Positions 29,718 through 30,896 of a stretch of DNA of 30,896 bases are shown here, one piece after another. Both the position numbers and the translations under genes were made by a program. The notes under the pieces were generated by a model. That model worked only from the letters and a program-made list of their open reading frames with translations, was not told where the DNA came from and searched no databases. The stretch's first letter is position 1. Each line of letters begins with the position of its first letter. Source of the DNA: Elusimicrobiota bacterium (GTDB taxonomy: Bacteria > Elusimicrobiota > Elusimicrobia > Elusimicrobiales > UBA9959). The stretch spans positions 909 through 31,804 of the forward strand of contig DMES01000010.1 in NCBI GenBank assembly GCA_003450815.1, in the 5' to 3' direction.

Positions 29718-30779
29718 ATGCTCAAACAAATAGAAAAAGCGAGAAATCTGCTGGACGCCGAAAAGCCGGCTGCCGCGCTTAAGGTCTTGGCGGGATTAAA
29801 AACGACGGACGCCGGCTGTGAGATTTTTTTCCTCAGGGGCGAAGCCTGGAGGCAGGCAGGGGAATTTACAAAAGCGCTGGCGCAGTATGACGCCGGGCTT
29901 AAATCCGCAGACTGCCATCGCGCTCTGCGGCTTGAAATATTGATCAAAAAAGCGGCATCAAGCCGCGCTTTGGGGCAAACACAAGCAGCGCTCAGAGCCG
30001 CCGGTTCCGCCCTTGAGGCCGCGCGGTTAAGCCGGTCGTCAATAGCGGAGGCCGAACTTGAACTCGCCCTAGCGTACCGCCTTGCCGGAGATTTCGGCAG
30101 GGCTGAGCCCGCGCTTAAACGCTTATACAGATCCTATCTCCGTGTAAAAGACTGGGGAGCCGTTTCGTTTGTGCTTTGGGCGCTGGGCGGGTTGTGGCGT
30201 CTTAAGGGGCAGTATAAACCAGCTATTAGAGCGTTTGAGAATGCGGCACGGTTTGCGGTAAAAGCGGGGGACAAGGCTGCGCGCGGCTACGCGCTTTTCG
30301 GGTTGGGCGGTGCGCTGCGGGTGGCAAGCCATGTTGAACGCGCGCTTAAGCCATACAAAGAAGCGCGGCGGTTGTTCGCCGGCTCGGAGGATGTTTTTGC
30401 CAGGGCTTATGCGGAATGCGGCCTTGCCAATGTCCTGCGGCAGATGGGCAGTCTTAACGAGGCGCTTAAGGGCTACCAAAGGGCGCATAAACTTTACTCG
30501 GCCATAAAAGACGGCCCTGACCTGGGGTTTGTGGAGTGGGGAATCGGAGAGGTCTATAAGAAGCGGGGGGAACCGGCAAAAGCCGAAAGCGCTTTCAAGC
30601 GGGCGGAAAAGTTATTCTCCTCCGGTTTTGAACCACGCGGCCTCATACTGACCCGTCTTTCCCTTGCCCAGGTAAATTATCTGCTCGGCAAAACAGCTAA
30701 AGCTGAAAAAATTTATTTTGCCGCCCTGAGAGAAGCAAAAAAACACCGGCTGCATACTTATCTGGAGAGTTTCACTTAA
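29718..30779 (+). CDS. TPR-repeat protein of unknown function
   Basis: A 353-residue, soluble, almost wholly helical protein made of about eight tetratricopeptide repeats. Examples are Y-K-P-A-I-R-A-F-E-N-A-A, S-L-N-E-A-L-K-G-Y-Q-R-A and E-P-A-K-A-E-S-A-F-K-R-A-E. No signal peptide, membrane segment or catalytic domain is visible. Such scaffolds bind other proteins; the partner is unknown. No Shine-Dalgarno sequence precedes the ATG: a hairpin ends 6 bases before it. It is Ala/Lys/Arg-rich like other genes here and not obviously foreign. Not part of the preceding four-gene run, since about 136 bases of repeat intervene. Confidence 0.8.
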   Translation: MLKQIEKARNLLDAEKPAAALKVLAGLKTTDAGCEIFFLRGEAWRQAGEFTKALAQYDAGLKSADCHRALRLEILIKKAASSRALGQTQAALRAAGSALEAARLSRSSIAEAELELALAYRLAGDFGRAEPALKRLYRSYLRVKDWGAVSFVLWALGGLWRLKGQYKPAIRAFENAARFAVKAGDKAARGYALFGLGGALRVASHVERALKPYKEARRLFAGSEDVFARAYAECGLANVLRQMGSLNEALKGYQRAHKLYSAIKDGPDLGFVEWGIGEVYKKRGEPAKAESAFKRAEKLFSSGFEPRGLILTRLSLAQVNYLLGKTAKAEKIYFAALREAKKHRLHTYLESFT

Positions 30780-30784
30780 CCTGT

Positions 30785-30802
30785 AAAATTCTGCTGAATT
30801 TT
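30785..30802. repeat. Short AT-rich palindrome after the TPR gene
   Basis: AAAATTC-TGCT-GAATTTT, a 7-bp perfect stem with a 4-base loop starting 6 bases after the stop codon. It is similar to the palindrome at 5-24. It could be a weak terminator or one copy of a small dispersed palindrome. Confidence 0.4.
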
Positions 30803-30850
30803 CCAGTTCAGGGAGAATATTTACGTCATATATTTAGATGGCGTAGCCGT

Positions 30851-30886
30851 GGCCCAAAGGCCTGTCGATTGTCAGGCCTTTGGGCC
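30851..30886. terminator. Strong hairpin near the window end
   Basis: A perfect 14-bp stem, GGCCCAAAGGCCTG (30851-30864) with CAGGCCTTTGGGCC (30873-30886), and loop TCGATTGT. It is GC-rich enough to act as a terminator core, but the sequence after it (CATCCCCGCT) has no U-run. It may belong to a gene beyond the window. Confidence 0.5.
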
Positions 30887-30896
30887 CATCCCCGCT

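Overview
The window reads as a chromosomal segment of a Gram-negative-type (secretin-bearing) bacterium. The best guess is a member of Elusimicrobiota. This rests on the prepilin style (KGFTL followed by an ETS-A-A-G segment, with two near-identical major-type pilins in tandem), tandem Wzy/TPR proteins beside the pilus locus, and the mixed gene order. No 16S rRNA or other decisive phylogenetic marker is present, so this is inference.

Layout. 1-2311: a TerC/Alx-type membrane protein (minus strand) divergent from an unrecognised P-loop protein that ends in a strong 19-bp hairpin terminator. 2403-2474: tRNA-Thr(CGT). 2585-7887: two tandem membrane proteins, each an O-antigen ligase/polymerase-like (Wzy_C) domain with a C-terminal TPR region. 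8252-16710: an envelope/pilus operon in the order OmpA-like protein, PilM-PilN fusion, PilO-like, PilP-like, PilQ secretin, PilB ATPase. 16886-18103: PilC inner-membrane platform. 18318-20996: two paralogous type IV pilins, a dead prepilin stub, and PilV-, PilW- and PilX-like minor pilins. 21030-22010: an exported gluzincin metallopeptidase. Then uvrA and nadB on the minus strand. 26827-29581: a plus-strand run of four overlapping genes (flippase-like membrane protein, gamma-carbonic-anhydrase-like protein, single-domain response regulator, COG2231-type DNA glycosylase). Last comes a TPR protein at 29718-30779.

How the genes fit together. The central 13 kb encodes nearly a whole type IV pilus or type II-secretion-like machine: secretin, alignment complex, extension ATPase, platform, two major-type pilins and three minor pilins. 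PilT and the prepilin peptidase are not in the window. The two Wzy_C/TPR proteins directly upstream could be glycan ligases or polymerases, possibly acting on pilin. The OmpA-like protein could tie the machine to the cell envelope.

Most unusual content. (1) Many gaps between genes hold a long imperfect hairpin made of short degenerate tandem repeats. The repeat units differ from gap to gap but the architecture is shared, and one such hairpin is translated as the N-terminus of the glycosylase. (2) A 45-base element (44/45 identical) occurs twice, each time ahead of a pilus operon, and folds into a hairpin. (3) A 67-bp ungapped remnant of a prepilin gene lies between the two pilins and records a tandem duplication. 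(4) Several genes have a -10 box only 6 or 10 bases before the start codon, which predicts leaderless mRNAs. (5) The second Wzy_C protein carries a 52-residue internal duplication and a tandem CCTTCAG heptamer tract. All were read by eye; nothing was checked against databases.
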